The notes under the pieces: generated by a model
What the model was told of the DNA's origin: nothing
Database searches by the model: none
What the model saw: the letters and a program-made list of their open reading frames with translations, nothing else
Source of the DNA: JAEUKH01 sp964447205
GTDB taxonomy: Bacteria > Myxococcota_A > Polyangia > Polyangiales > Ga0077539
Direction of reading: 5' to 3'
Assembly: GCA_964447205.1 (NCBI GenBank)
Contig: CAYUSB010000024.1
Coordinates: 1-64,000, forward strand
Length of the DNA stretch: 64,000 nt
Translations under genes and position numbers: made by a program
Part shown: piece by piece, positions 32,391 through 41,702 of the stretch
Layout: every line of letters begins with the position of its first letter
How positions within the stretch are numbered: position 1 is the first letter of the stretch

Positions 32391-34493
32391 ATGCCCGAGC
32401 CCTCCACCGAAGAGCGCTGGCTGTCGCCCCGCGCGTCGCTCTTCTTCCTCGGCTTCCTCACGCTCTTCCTCGAGCTGGTGATGATCCGCTTCCTGGCCGG
32501 GAGCATCTGGAACCTCGGGTACTTCCCCAACCTCGTGCTCTTCAGCGTGTTCGTCGGCATGGGGGTCGGCTTCCTCAACCACGGGCGCCTCAGCGAGCGT
32601 GGGGCGCTGCTCACCTTCGCCGCGGCCCCCTTCGGGCTCCTCGCCCTCGTCGCCTTCGTCGTCGTGGCGAGGCCCCGCGTGCCGGGCTTCGACAGCTGGT
32701 CGGGCAACATCGGCGGCGAGCTCTACTTCAGCGCGACGCAGGGCAACGGCGACCCGTCCCCGCTCTATTTCCTGGTGTGGTTCGCGCTCCTGGCGCTCCT
32801 CTTCTCCGCGGTGTCGCAGCGGACCGCGCGCCTCTTCGGCGCCCTCGACCCGCTCGACGCCTACACCCTCGACATCGGTGGGTCGTGCGCGGGCATCGCC
32901 CTCTTCATGGCGATGAGCTGGTTCCACCTGCCCGCGCACGTGTGGTTCCTCTGCGTGACGGGGCTGTTCCTCCTGGCGGCGCCGCGCGCCCGCTCGGCGC
33001 TTCAGCTCTCCGCGCTCCTCGTCCCGCTCTTGGCGACCTTCGGCCTCGTCTGGCACGACGACGGCATCTTCGCCGCCGCGCCGCACTACACGGGCCCCCA
33101 CGAGTGCGTCTGGTCGCCCTACCAGCGCATCGACGTCGTGCACGGCGGGGCCGGCCACGCCGCGATCTTCGCCAACGGCCTCCACCACCAGTCCATGCTC
33201 CGCGCCGAGCGGATCCAGCGCTCGCTCTACCAGGCCCCCTACCGGTCGCGCGCGGCGCGGCAGCTCCCGCCGTACCGCCGCGTCCTCATCATCGGCGCCG
33301 GCTCGGGCAACGACGTCGCCGCGGCGCTGCACAACGGCGCCACGCACGTCGACGCCGTAGACATCGACCCGGTGATCCAGGACATCGGCGCGCGGATCCA
33401 CCCGGCGCGCCCCTACGCCGACCCGCGCGTGCGCCGCATCGTCGCCGACGGGCGCGAGTGGCTCACGCGCGCCCCGGCCGGGTACGACCTCATCATCTAC
33501 GCCCTCACCGACTCCGTAGTGAAGATCAGCTCGACCTCGCAGCTCCGCCTCGAGAACTACCTCTTCACCGAGGAGTCCGTCCGCCGCGCCGTGTCGCGCC
33601 TCTCGCCGACGGGCGACGTGTTCTTCTACAACTTCTACCGGCGCGACTGGCTCATCGAGCGCCTCCTCGCCACCCTCGCGCGCGGCAGCGGCCGACAGCC
33701 CGCCGTGGTGCACCGGGCGCGCGACTTCGTCATCATGCGGGTGGGCCGCGCCGACCCCCCGCTGACCGCCGCCGCGGCCGCGCGACTCCCGACGTCGGCG
33801 ACGGACGACTGGCCCTTCCCGTACCTCCGCGCGCGGGGGATCCCGGGGCTCTACCTCCGGGCGCTCGGGGTAGGCCTCGCGCTCGTCCTCGGGCTGCTCG
33901 CCGTCCTCCGCCACCGCGAGCGCGCGCGCGGCGAGGCGGCGCCCCACGGCGTGGCGCTGCGGCTGGCCTTCGCGCTGATGGGGGCGGCCTTCCTGCTCCT
34001 GGAGACCAAGTCGGTGGTGCAATTCAGCCTGCTGTTCGGCACCACCTGGCTCAACAGCTCGCTGGTGTTCCTCGGGGTCCTGCTGTCGGTGCTGCTCGCC
34101 AACCGCGTCGCGGCCCGGACGCGCGACCCGAGGCTGCTGCCGGCGGCGAGCGCCCTGCTGTTCGTCGGGTGCCTCGCGACGCTGGCGTTCCCCCTCGCCA
34201 ACCTCCTCCAGGTGCAGAGCGGACCCACGCGCTTCGTCCTCGCTGCGCTCCTGACGTTCTCCCCCATCTTCTTCGCCAACCTCATCTTCTCGATCGCCCT
34301 GCGCGACGCCCGCCGCGCCGAGCTCCTCTTCGGGTGGAACCTCGTCGGCGCCACCCTCGGCGGCCTCCTCGAGTACACGAGCATGGCGCTCGGCTACAAC
34401 GCGCTCGCCCTCCTCGTCGCGGCCTGCTACCTCGGCGTGGTGCTCGCGCTCCGCGTCGCGAAGGCCGCCGACGCGGCGCCCGCCGCGCCCTGA
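32391..34493 (+). CDS. Membrane-embedded spermidine synthase-like methyltransferase-fold protein
   Basis: Protein of 700 aa. Seven or so TM segments in the first 215 residues and six after 490 flank a Rossmann domain with VLIIGAGSGNDVAAALHNGA, then VDAVDIDPVIQDIGARIHP and YDLIIYALTDSV, as in polyamine aminopropyltransferases fused to membrane domains. A true aminopropyltransferase function is not proven: the acidic pair for putrescine binding is not evident. Codon use favours GCG and GCGC-rich strings, unlike the flanking host genes. Confidence 0.85.
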   Translation: MPEPSTEERWLSPRASLFFLGFLTLFLELVMIRFLAGSIWNLGYFPNLVLFSVFVGMGVGFLNHGRLSERGALLTFAAAPFGLLALVAFVVVARPRVPGFDSWSGNIGGELYFSATQGNGDPSPLYFLVWFALLALLFSAVSQRTARLFGALDPLDAYTLDIGGSCAGIALFMAMSWFHLPAHVWFLCVTGLFLLAAPRARSALQLSALLVPLLATFGLVWHDDGIFAAAPHYTGPHECVWSPYQRIDVVHGGAGHAAIFANGLHHQSMLRAERIQRSLYQAPYRSRAARQLPPYRRVLIIGAGSGNDVAAALHNGATHVDAVDIDPVIQDIGARIHPARPYADPRVRRIVADGREWLTRAPAGYDLIIYALTDSVVKISSTSQLRLENYLFTEESVRRAVSRLSPTGDVFFYNFYRRDWLIERLLATLARGSGRQPAVVHRARDFVIMRVGRADPPLTAAAAARLPTSATDDWPFPYLRARGIPGLYLRALGVGLALVLGLLAVLRHRERARGEAAPHGVALRLAFALMGAAFLLLETKSVVQFSLLFGTTWLNSSLVFLGVLLSVLLANRVAARTRDPRLLPAASALLFVGCLATLAFPLANLLQVQSGPTRFVLAALLTFSPIFFANLIFSIALRDARRAELLFGWNLVGATLGGLLEYTSMALGYNALALLVAACYLGVVLALRVAKAADAAPAAP

Positions 34494-34522
34494 AGGCCGC
34501 GATGGATCGTGGCCCCGCGACA

Positions 34523-34578
34523 CAGGGACAAGGCCAGGGGGCAGTGCGGCATCGCGACGATGCCCTTCTCGGACCGTC
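34523..34578 (+). repeat. Short dispersed repeat (about 56 bp), copy 1
   Basis: Starts CAGGGACAAGGCCAGGGGGC and ends CTCGGACCGTC. A near-identical copy with a one-base gap and a few changes is at 37191-37245 in the same orientation. The 37-kb copy adjoins a transposase remnant, so this may be a solo IS end or a MITE-like piece. Confidence 0.75.
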
Positions 34579-34709
34579 ACCCCCATGGCTCGTCGCCCGC
34601 AGCCCGCCCCTCGTCGAGGGAGGCGAGCCGTGGGGGAGAGGGCCTCGGAGAGGGAGAAATCCGGGGCGACGATGAGCACGAAGCACGCGGCTGAAAGGGC
34701 GGACGAGGC

Positions 34710-35837
34710 TCAGGGTTCGAGCGGGTCTGGGGGAAAGTTGTCGGCCCTGGGGATCACCGACGCGATCGACACACCCGGCGTGGGATCGGCGGGCACGACC
34801 CGCACGGGGGTCGCAAAACACTGATAACGTCGCCACGCGCGCCAGTCGCCGACGGTCGTGGTGACCTCCACGCGCTCCGGGGAGACCGCATAGGCATATC
34901 GCAGCGTCGATCCTCCCTCGCCCATCACGCGCGCCGAGACCCGCCCCTCCGCGTCGCGTTGCCACTGCACCACCGAGCGCGGAACCCCCGCAAGGTCGAA
35001 GTCGCGCTCCTCGCGCGCGAGCCTTCCGCCTTCGTCGTAGCCGTACGCCGCGAGGGGGCGCCGCGTGGGGGGCGTGCCGGTCCGTGACGCCGAGCGCACG
35101 ATCCGTCCCGCGTCGTCGTAGGTGTGATCGCTGCGGTACAGGCGCCCAGGGCCATACCCGTCGTCGTGGCTCTCGCTCACGAGGGCTCCGCGGGCGTCCC
35201 ATTGCCAGAGGTCGAAACCGGGGTTCATCCCGCGCCAGGTGCGGTCTCGTCGCGTCGGGCGGTCGCCCTCCCATTGGAAGCGGCTGAGCTCGCCGTCGCT
35301 GCACGCGACCTCGATCATGCGCCCCGCGGTGTCGTACCGGTAGCCGCACCGCACCGGAGTCGCCGAGGACGCGCGGGTCTCGACCCGTGCCACCACCCGC
35401 CCCGTGGCATCGCGCTCCCAGCGTACGGACCGTTGCAGCGCGGCCGTGGCCGACGCGCGCGAGGTCTCGACCACCTGATCACCCTCCAGCACATAGACCA
35501 CGCGCTCGGCGGGGTCGCCGTCTTGTTCGATGGTGAGCCCGGAGGACGACCACGCGTACCGGAACTCCCGGTAGGTGCGGTTCTTTCCGTGGCCGCCGGT
35601 GCGGATGTGTTCGCGCCGTAGGGCGAGCCGCCCGGCCTCGTCGAAGGTCAGGTGCAGGTCGGTGTGGATCTCGCCGCCAGAGCCTTCCTCGCGATCGGTC
35701 AACACCCAACGCGCGCAGGTGCCTCCGTCGGCAGGGGCCCCTCCATCGGTCGCAGAGGCCACCCCGTCGACGGCGCTGGCGCAGCCGATGAGCGAAGACA
35801 GGGTGACGACGAGCGCGCAGTGATGGTGAAGGTGCAT
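34710..35837 (-). CDS. YD-repeat (RHS-like) lipoprotein
   Basis: Protein of 375 aa. MHLHHHCALVVTLSSLIGC is a lipoprotein signal peptide. The body carries spaced YD-type repeats: FDEAGRLALRR, WERDATGRVVARVE, YRYDTAGRMIEVAC, YDDAGRIVRSAS, YGYDEGGRLAREER and WQRDAEGRVSARV. These are the strand units of RHS/YD shells, but the protein is far too short to form a toxin cocoon and has no toxin tip. A surface-binding role is a guess. GCGC-rich codon use resembles that of the preceding gene. Confidence 0.83.
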   Translation of the reverse strand: MHLHHHCALVVTLSSLIGCASAVDGVASATDGGAPADGGTCARWVLTDREEGSGGEIHTDLHLTFDEAGRLALRREHIRTGGHGKNRTYREFRYAWSSSGLTIEQDGDPAERVVYVLEGDQVVETSRASATAALQRSVRWERDATGRVVARVETRASSATPVRCGYRYDTAGRMIEVACSDGELSRFQWEGDRPTRRDRTWRGMNPGFDLWQWDARGALVSESHDDGYGPGRLYRSDHTYDDAGRIVRSASRTGTPPTRRPLAAYGYDEGGRLAREERDFDLAGVPRSVVQWQRDAEGRVSARVMGEGGSTLRYAYAVSPERVEVTTTVGDWRAWRRYQCFATPVRVVPADPTPGVSIASVIPRADNFPPDPLEP

Positions 35838-36050
35838 TGGGCGATAGGGTGGCCGGGGCAGACACGATCCGTCACACAATCCGACGGCGGCGCCGTAGCG
35901 TCCGCGGCACTGCGGTCGCCCGGTGTGCGGCGTACTGTGCGGCGGTGTAGGGGACGCCCCTCTGGCACCATCCTGCGGCGCGCGGCGGTCACGATCTGGT
36001 AGTTCTCGACGAGGGAACCGAGCCGAGCCAGTGGCAGTCCGGGGCGGGCT

Positions 36051-36605
36051 TCACGAAGCCGCGCGGAGGAGGACGTGCGGGGGGAGCGTCGCGGGCGTCG
36101 CCATCGCGCGGAGTGCGTCGGCGGTCTCCGACTGGCCCTCGCCTGCCTCGACGGCGAGCCGCCCCAAGATGTGCAGGGTGGCCCGGTCGATCGGGGTCTC
36201 GCCGGTCTCCCATCGCGACACGGTCTTGGCCGATACGCCCAGCAACTCCGCGAGGTCCGCCGCACGCAAGCCCGCGACCTTCCGCATCCACTTGATCGTA
36301 GCCCCATCGTGGGCGCCCGACCCCACCAGGGCCCGCACCACCGCCGCCTCGAAGCGACCGAGGTCCGCATGGCTCACCAGCCCTTCGCCGCAATGCGGGC
36401 ACACCTGCGCCGGTACCACCGCCGCGTACGTCCGCCCGCCGAGCGTACGAGACAACGTCCGCGTCCCCTCGACCAGACCTTCGCGGCCACACGTCGGGCA
36501 CTTCGTTCCGAGCACTTGGATGTGTCCCTCGCTCGCATGCCCTTGGATCGCCTGGAGTGCGTCGGCAGCGTCCACACGCAGAGGGTGAGCCGGATTGGAC
36601 ATCAT
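36051..36605 (-). CDS. MqsA/YgiT-type zinc-finger HTH antitoxin, orphan
   Basis: Protein of 184 aa. The N-terminal zinc ribbon has CPTCGREGLVEG and VCPHCGEGLVSH (two CxxC pairs), and the C-terminal XRE HTH is KVAGLRAADLAELLGVSAKT followed by VSRWETGETPIDR, the MqsA layout. No MqsR-type toxin is adjacent; IS fragments lie upstream, so a toxin may have been lost. Two ATGs at 36605 and 36602 sit in a GACATcATGTC palindrome that could be the autoregulatory operator. Confidence 0.85.
   Translation of the reverse strand: MMSNPAHPLRVDAADALQAIQGHASEGHIQVLGTKCPTCGREGLVEGTRTLSRTLGGRTYAAVVPAQVCPHCGEGLVSHADLGRFEAAVVRALVGSGAHDGATIKWMRKVAGLRAADLAELLGVSAKTVSRWETGETPIDRATLHILGRLAVEAGEGQSETADALRAMATPATLPPHVLLRAAS
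36595..36605. promoter_or_regulatory. Palindrome at the start of the MqsA-like gene
   Basis: A GACAT-C-ATGTC palindrome spans about 36598-36608, over the start codons of the HTH gene. Type II antitoxins of this kind often bind such sites to repress themselves. The arms are only five bases, so chance cannot be excluded. Confidence 0.3.
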
Positions 36606-36758
36606 GTCTAGTGAGACGCCCACCCCCGCCGACTCCACCCACGTCTTGACCCCTCCCGGGCAACGGGTGCAGTCCGGGGATAGCAACTCCGGCTCATGGG
36701 CCCATCGGGGTGAAGGCCCCCTTGTCGGCCCGGCTGCGATGGCTACGAAGGGCTTGCC

Positions 36759-36945
36759 ATGCTGTTCCCGATCGACGACCTCCTCGACGAGACCGCCTGC
36801 TACCGGCTGCTCTCGGCGCTGCACCCAGACGGTCTGTGCTGCCCCAATGGGGCACGCGCTTCCGCCTGATCAGGCTCCGCACGACCGCCATCGGGAGCCC
36901 GTCGTAGATTACCGCTGCCGGACCTGCGGCGGCGGGATCAGCACC
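36759..36945 (+). pseudogene. IS1595/ISXO2-like transposase N-terminal fragment
   Basis: From the ATG at 36759 the frame reads MLFPIDDLLDETACYRLLSA then LHPDGLCCPNG. A shift of one frame continues GHALPPDQAPHDRHREPVVD and YRCRTCGG. Together these match the zinc-ribbon N-terminus typical of IS1595-family transposases (...HPDGLxCPxCG...PVVDYRCxxCG). One frameshift and loss of everything after the second CxxC make it a dead fragment. Confidence 0.6.
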
Positions 36946-36949
36946 GCCA

Positions 36950-37190
36950 GACAGCCCATGAACTCCTCGGGCCGCAGCCGCGCAACCTGCTCCGCGGCCG
37001 TCTCGCTCATCCGGCATCCGCCGCACGACGAACACACCCCGTCGCCCCTTGCACGAAAACGGAACCAGCCGGTCGAAGCCGCAGGCCACGCACCGATGCC
37101 CGCCCGAAGCCGCAGGCCAGCACACCGCAGCGCAGAAAGGCCCGCAGCTCCGCCTCCACATACCGCGGCAGGGCCACCTCCGCCGCTACC
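36950..37190 (-). pseudogene. Transposase zinc-binding fragment, second copy (IS91-like)
   Basis: On the minus strand three frames give successive pieces VEAELRAFLRCGVLACGF, RCVACGFDRLVPFSCKGR and CSSCGGCRMSETAAEQVARL, i.e. the same zinc-ribbon N-terminus as at 59-256 but frameshifted at least twice. It extends further than the window-start copy, into the GGRRM-type motif. The two copies are roughly 90% identical over 150 bp, so both derive from one element. Confidence 0.6.
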
Positions 37191-37245
37191 CAGGGACAAG
37201 GCCAGGGGGCGAGCGCCATCGCGACGATGCCCTCATCGGACCGTC
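37191..37245 (+). repeat. Short dispersed repeat (about 55 bp), copy 2
   Basis: Shares CAGGGACAAGGCCAGGGGGC and the tail ATCGCGACGATGCCCT...TCGGACCGTC with 34523-34578. It directly follows the 5' side of the degenerate transposase fragment. Confidence 0.75.
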
Positions 37246-37373
37246 GCCGCCCGCGGTTGTTTCTCCAGCATGTCCATGGCCGCCATGCGCCCCGGAGCGC
37301 CTCCCGAGACGGCCTGACCCCGCGGGACGCGGCTTGACCCGCCGCGGGAAGTCTGTCATTCCGCGCCCCACAC

Positions 37374-39359
37374 ATGATGGACTTCCTCTCCCTGGGCGCG
37401 CACCCCGCCCTCCGCGCAGCCCTGGAGGCTCGCGGGTACGCCCAGCCTACGCCCGTCCAGGCCGCGGCCCTCGACGCCGCCCACGCCCAACGCGACCTCG
37501 TGGTCTCGGCCGAGACGGGCTCGGGCAAGACCGTGGCCTTTGGCCTCGCCCTCGCACCCACCCTCCTCGCCGAGCGCGAGCGTTTCGGCCCGCCGGGGCC
37601 CCCTCTCGCCCTCGTCCTGGCCCCCACCCGCGAGCTCGCCCTCCAGGTGCAGCGCGAGCTCTCCTGGCTCTACGCCCCGACGGGCCTGCGCTCCGTCGCC
37701 TGCGTCGGGGGCATGGAGATGTACACCCAGCTCCGAGCCCTCAGCGACGGGGTCCACCTCGTCGTCGGCACCCCCGGCCGCGTGTGCGACCACATCGCCC
37801 GGGGCTCCCTGTCGCTGCGCGACCTCCAGGCCATCGTGCTCGACGAGGCCGACGAGATGCTCGACATGGGCTTCCGCGAGGAGCTCGAGACCGTGCTCGA
37901 GGCCGCCCCCGCCTCGCGGCGCACCCTGATGTTCTCCGCCACCATGCCCCCGGAGATCGCCCGGCTCGCCCAGAAGTTTCTGCGCGACCCGGCCCGGCTC
38001 ACGGTCTCGTCCCCCCACAAGGCCCACGGCGACATCGCCTACCGCGCCCACCGCATCGCCTGGCGCGAGCGCGAGCACGCCGTGGTCAACATCCTGCGGG
38101 CCCACGACGACACCGGCGGGGCCCTGGTCTTCGGCCAGACCCGCGACTCCGTCCACCACCTCCAGGCCTCCCTCACCGAGCGCGGGTTTGCCTGCGTGGC
38201 CATCTCCGGCGAGCTCAACCAGGGCGAGCGCAACCGCGCCCTCATGGCCCTGCGCGACGGCCGGGCCCGGGTCCTCGTGGCCACCGACGTGGCCGCCCGC
38301 GGGATCGACCTGCCCCAGCTCACCCTCGTCATCCACGCCGACCTGCCGCAAAACAGCGAAGGCCTCCTGCACCGCTCGGGACGCACGGGCCGGGCCGGCC
38401 GCAAGGGCACCTCGGTCGTCCTCGTTCCCGCCGACCGTAAGCGCTTCGCCGAGCGGATCTTCGCCGAGGCCCACCTCACCCCGTCCTGGGAGCCGGTCCC
38501 GTCGGCCGAGTCGATCCGCACCCGCGACCGCACCCGCATCGCCGAGCTCATCACCCAGCCCGCCACCCCCCCGTCCGACGAAGACCGGGCCGTAGCCCGC
38601 GAGCTCCTCACCACGGCCGATCCAGAGATGCTCGTGGCCCAACTCGTGGCCCACACCCGGGCCCGCTTCCCCGAGCCCGAAGACCTCCCCCTCACCGCGG
38701 CCCTGCGCGACGACCGCCCCCGCCCCGGGTACGGCCCCCGCGAAAACTACGCCACCCGCCCCGGGTACGCTCCCCGCCCGGGGTACGGCCCCCGCAACGA
38801 CGACCGCGGAGGATACGCCCCCCGGGCCTACGACCGCGGCCCCCAGGCCCAGGGGCCCTCCACGGGTCGGCCCGTGTACGAGCGCCCCTCGTTTCGTCCG
38901 CCCCCCGCAGGCCCCGCCGGGGAGCGCACCGCCCCCGGGCCCATCCCCCCCCGCGGGCCCGCCGAGGGCGGAGACGCACCACCTCGACCCACGCGCGGAT
39001 CGTTTGGAGCCGAAGGCCCGGGGCGCTGGTTCGTGCTCGGGGTCGGGCGCGAGGCCCAGGCCGATCCCAAGTGGATCGTGCCCATGCTCTGCCGACGCGG
39101 CGGGATCAGCCGCGAAGACATCGGAGCCATCCGGGTGTTCGACAACGAGACCCGGGTCGAAATCCGCCCCAGCGCCGCGGAGTCGTTTGCCACCAGCATC
39201 CGTCGCCCCGACCGCCACGACGCCCACGTCTCCATCGCCCCGGCCCCTCCCGGGGCCCCCAGGTTTGCCCCGTCCAACCTCCGGGCAGCCCCGCAGCAGA
39301 GCCACGGCCCCCGGGCCAGCGCGGGTTCGCCCCGCCCCGGCAAACGCCGCGACGACTGA
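37374..39359 (+). CDS. DEAD-box RNA helicase with DbpA-type RNA-binding domain
   Basis: Protein of 661 aa. All helicase blocks are present: PTPVQAAALDAA (Q motif), AETGSGKT (I), PTRELA (Ia), GTPGR (Ib), LDEADEMLD (II), FSATMP (III) and HRSGRTGRAGRKGT (VI). A Tyr/Pro/Arg-rich low-complexity linker (about 435-530, with PGYGPR and PGYAPR units) leads to a DbpA-like RNA-binding domain (WFVLGVGREAQADPKWIVPM...) near 540-610. It likely acts in ribosome assembly or cold adaptation, like DeaD/CsdA and DbpA. The flexible Arg-rich linker could promote RNA condensates. Confidence 0.95.
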   Translation: MMDFLSLGAHPALRAALEARGYAQPTPVQAAALDAAHAQRDLVVSAETGSGKTVAFGLALAPTLLAERERFGPPGPPLALVLAPTRELALQVQRELSWLYAPTGLRSVACVGGMEMYTQLRALSDGVHLVVGTPGRVCDHIARGSLSLRDLQAIVLDEADEMLDMGFREELETVLEAAPASRRTLMFSATMPPEIARLAQKFLRDPARLTVSSPHKAHGDIAYRAHRIAWREREHAVVNILRAHDDTGGALVFGQTRDSVHHLQASLTERGFACVAISGELNQGERNRALMALRDGRARVLVATDVAARGIDLPQLTLVIHADLPQNSEGLLHRSGRTGRAGRKGTSVVLVPADRKRFAERIFAEAHLTPSWEPVPSAESIRTRDRTRIAELITQPATPPSDEDRAVARELLTTADPEMLVAQLVAHTRARFPEPEDLPLTAALRDDRPRPGYGPRENYATRPGYAPRPGYGPRNDDRGGYAPRAYDRGPQAQGPSTGRPVYERPSFRPPPAGPAGERTAPGPIPPRGPAEGGDAPPRPTRGSFGAEGPGRWFVLGVGREAQADPKWIVPMLCRRGGISREDIGAIRVFDNETRVEIRPSAAESFATSIRRPDRHDAHVSIAPAPPGAPRFAPSNLRAAPQQSHGPRASAGSPRPGKRRDD

Positions 39360-39418
39360 TTCGGGATGATCTCGCTTCGGGGCCTGCGTGGGGCCCCCGA
39401 GGGGTTACGTTCCCGGTC

Positions 39419-39763
39419 ATGTCCCATTCCCTCCTGCCCTGCGCCTCCTGCGACCGCCACGTGCGGGCCCTCAGCGACACCTGCCCCTTCTGCGGGGCCG
39501 CCCGTACGCCCGTCGTGGTCCCGCCCCGCCCCGCCCCACGCCACCTCTCGCGGACCATGATCTTCGCGTTCGGCACCTCGCTGGCCCTGGCCGGCTGCGG
39601 CCCCGAGGCCGTGCCCGTCTACGGAGCCCCGGCCCCACCCGACGCGAGCGCCGACGTGACCGACGCGAGCGCGGACGTGACCGACCCAGGGGCCGACGTC
39701 CTCGACGCCGCCGACGCCCCCGCCGTTCGCTACGGGGCCCCTCCGCCCCCCGACTGGTGCTGA
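39419..39763 (+). CDS. Zinc-ribbon and membrane-anchored small protein
   Basis: Protein of 114 aa. The N-terminus has a zinc ribbon, LPCASCDRHVRALSDTCPFC (CxxC...CxxC). A hydrophobic segment follows, MIFAFGTSLALAGCG, whose LAGC resembles a lipobox but lies 45 residues in. The tail is an Asp/Ala-rich spacer with DASADVTDASADVTD units, ending PPPPDWC. This layout recurs in Myxococcota without known function. Host-like codon use. Confidence 0.78.
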   Translation: MSHSLLPCASCDRHVRALSDTCPFCGAARTPVVVPPRPAPRHLSRTMIFAFGTSLALAGCGPEAVPVYGAPAPPDASADVTDASADVTDPGADVLDAADAPAVRYGAPPPPDWC

Positions 39764-39779
39764 CCGGTCCTCTCCCGGG

Positions 39780-41702
39780 TCACCCCACGACCCACCCCAG
39801 GACGCCCCCCAGGGCTGCCAGGAAGAGGGCCTCGGCCGCCCGCACGGCCCGTCCCTCGTCGCCCTCCAGCCGCCAGGTTCCCACGGCCTCCGCGCACCGT
39901 AGGGCCAGCCCCACCCGGTCGATGCCCAACCCCGCGGCCACCGGGCCCCGCCGATCGCCCCCCCGCAGCCACACCAGGGTGTCGCCGAGGTGCACGAGCT
40001 CCATCGCGTCCAGAAGCGGAGCCCGTCCCTCGACGATCATCGCCGCCCGGTGCCCCTGCAGATACTCCCGGGCCGCCTCGCAGGCCGCGGCCTCGGGGTC
40101 GCCCAGGCTCGCCCGCGCCTGCAGAAGGGCCCGCCCGCACACCCCCGCCACCGTCACCACCCCAAGAGGCCCCGCGAACCGCGCCGACTCCACCGCCGCG
40201 AAGGCCGCCTCTTCCTCGTCGCCCAACCCCGCCCCGAGGGCCATCCACACCACACGAAACACCAGGGCGTCGTCGACGCGCCCCGCGTCCGCCGCCGACA
40301 CCTGCGACGGATCGCGCCCGAGGAGCCGCCCCAGGGCCCCGAGGTCGGGCTCGACCGGGCCCACGCAGGCCGCGAGGTCGTGAAGCCACCCTCGGGCCTC
40401 CGCGGGATCGCCCAGGCTCCCGAGGATCCAGCCGCACCAGCGGGCCCTCCACCCCGCCGCCACGCCCGCCGGACGATGGGCCTCCCAGGCCTCCCGCACG
40501 GCCGCCCGATCGACCGCGGCCCCGCCTGCCAGGGCCGCCACCCCGCGCACGAAGACGGCCTCCCCGGGGTCGTCGACCGCGGCCTCCAGGAGCCACCGGG
40601 CGACCGCCGCGGCGTCGAGGTTGAGGCATCCGGGCTCGTGGGCGAGGTACCGCCGGGTGTCGAGGCCGTCGAGGTGATGCAGAACCAGAAGGGACTCCCC
40701 CCGCGGCAGGACCGCGAGGTCGAGGCCGTCCTCTCGGGCTCCGCGGGCGATCAGGCGTTTGGCCAGGGAGAGCCACAGGGCCGGGGCCGGGGCGAAGGGC
40801 GCGGGCTCTCCGTCGTCGAGGACCGCCACAACCCGGGGCGAGGCGGCGGGATCCCACCGCACGGTCACGGTCACCCGACACGGCACCGCGGGATGAACCC
40901 CGGCCCGCAGCCGGCGCAGGTCGAGCCAGGGGAGGGCCTCCTCCGGCACCCCCGCCGCCAGCGGGAGGATGCGCGGGACGGCCCGAAACGCGGGACGAAA
41001 GAGCCACCCGTCGCCCCGTTCGGTCACGGGGTGGTCTTCGAGGCGCACGACCCCGTCGAGGAGGCGCACGAGGGGGACGGCGTCTTGAAAGAGCCGCGAG
41101 ATCACCGGCCCCGCCAACGGGGCATCGCGGTCAAACTCCGAGAGCTGATCGCGCAGGATCACCGAACGCACCCCCGTCGGACGGTCGTCTCCGAACACCG
41201 TGGCGAACACCAGGAGCCGCCCCGCGGGGTCGAGCTCCATCCCGACGGGGCGTACGGTGAGCGACCGGGTGGGCACCGTCGCCCGAACCCCGGCCTCGGG
41301 ACCGAGGGCCCGCCTTCGGTCGAGGGCGAGGCGGGCCTGCACCGTCCGGAGGTCGTACTCGACCCGGGAGAGCCTCCACCAGGCCGTGAGCCACTGCGAC
41401 TGCCTCCAGGCCTCGGCCAGGGCCTCGTGCCGGGCGTCCCGGTCGTCGTCTCCGGCCCGGGCCACGGCCGCGAGGGCGTCGCTCAGCCCCTGCAGATGCA
41501 GGGCCCCGCGAGAGAGGCCGAGCTGTCGGGCCCGGCCCCCGAGGACCACGAGCTCGTCGGGGAGCTCAGGGTCGGGAAAGCTCAACCCCGCCACGGCGAC
41601 CTGTTGCAGGGCGTCGCCCACGTCGCCGAGGAAGGTGTCGAGGAGGTGGCCGTGGTCGTTCCACAGCACGAGGGCCGCGTCGTCGGGCGGAGACCCGCTC
41701 AT
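39780..41702 (-). CDS. Unrecognised 640-aa protein
   Basis: Soluble acidic protein with no signal peptide or TM segment. It starts MSGSPPDDAALVLWNDHGHL and ends GGVLGWVVG. Residues about 60-250 are helix-rich, with RVEYDLRTVQARLALDRRRA, reminiscent of a coiled-coil adaptor; the rest contains Ala/Leu-rich helices (AAFAAVESARFAGPLGV). No catalytic signature is visible. It overlaps the upstream gene (41699) by ATGA, so the two are translationally coupled and probably work together. I know of no family for it. Confidence 0.85.
   Translation of the reverse strand: MSGSPPDDAALVLWNDHGHLLDTFLGDVGDALQQVAVAGLSFPDPELPDELVVLGGRARQLGLSRGALHLQGLSDALAAVARAGDDDRDARHEALAEAWRQSQWLTAWWRLSRVEYDLRTVQARLALDRRRALGPEAGVRATVPTRSLTVRPVGMELDPAGRLLVFATVFGDDRPTGVRSVILRDQLSEFDRDAPLAGPVISRLFQDAVPLVRLLDGVVRLEDHPVTERGDGWLFRPAFRAVPRILPLAAGVPEEALPWLDLRRLRAGVHPAVPCRVTVTVRWDPAASPRVVAVLDDGEPAPFAPAPALWLSLAKRLIARGAREDGLDLAVLPRGESLLVLHHLDGLDTRRYLAHEPGCLNLDAAAVARWLLEAAVDDPGEAVFVRGVAALAGGAAVDRAAVREAWEAHRPAGVAAGWRARWCGWILGSLGDPAEARGWLHDLAACVGPVEPDLGALGRLLGRDPSQVSAADAGRVDDALVFRVVWMALGAGLGDEEEAAFAAVESARFAGPLGVVTVAGVCGRALLQARASLGDPEAAACEAAREYLQGHRAAMIVEGRAPLLDAMELVHLGDTLVWLRGGDRRGPVAAGLGIDRVGLALRCAEAVGTWRLEGDEGRAVRAAEALFLAALGGVLGWVVG

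Noticed and set aside
36930..36965. LAVLIPPPQVRQR on the minus strand as an IS91 transposase C-terminal piece
   Set aside because: The same bases encode YRCRTCGGG of the IS1595-like fragment on the plus strand, which fits a family better; one of the two must be chance.
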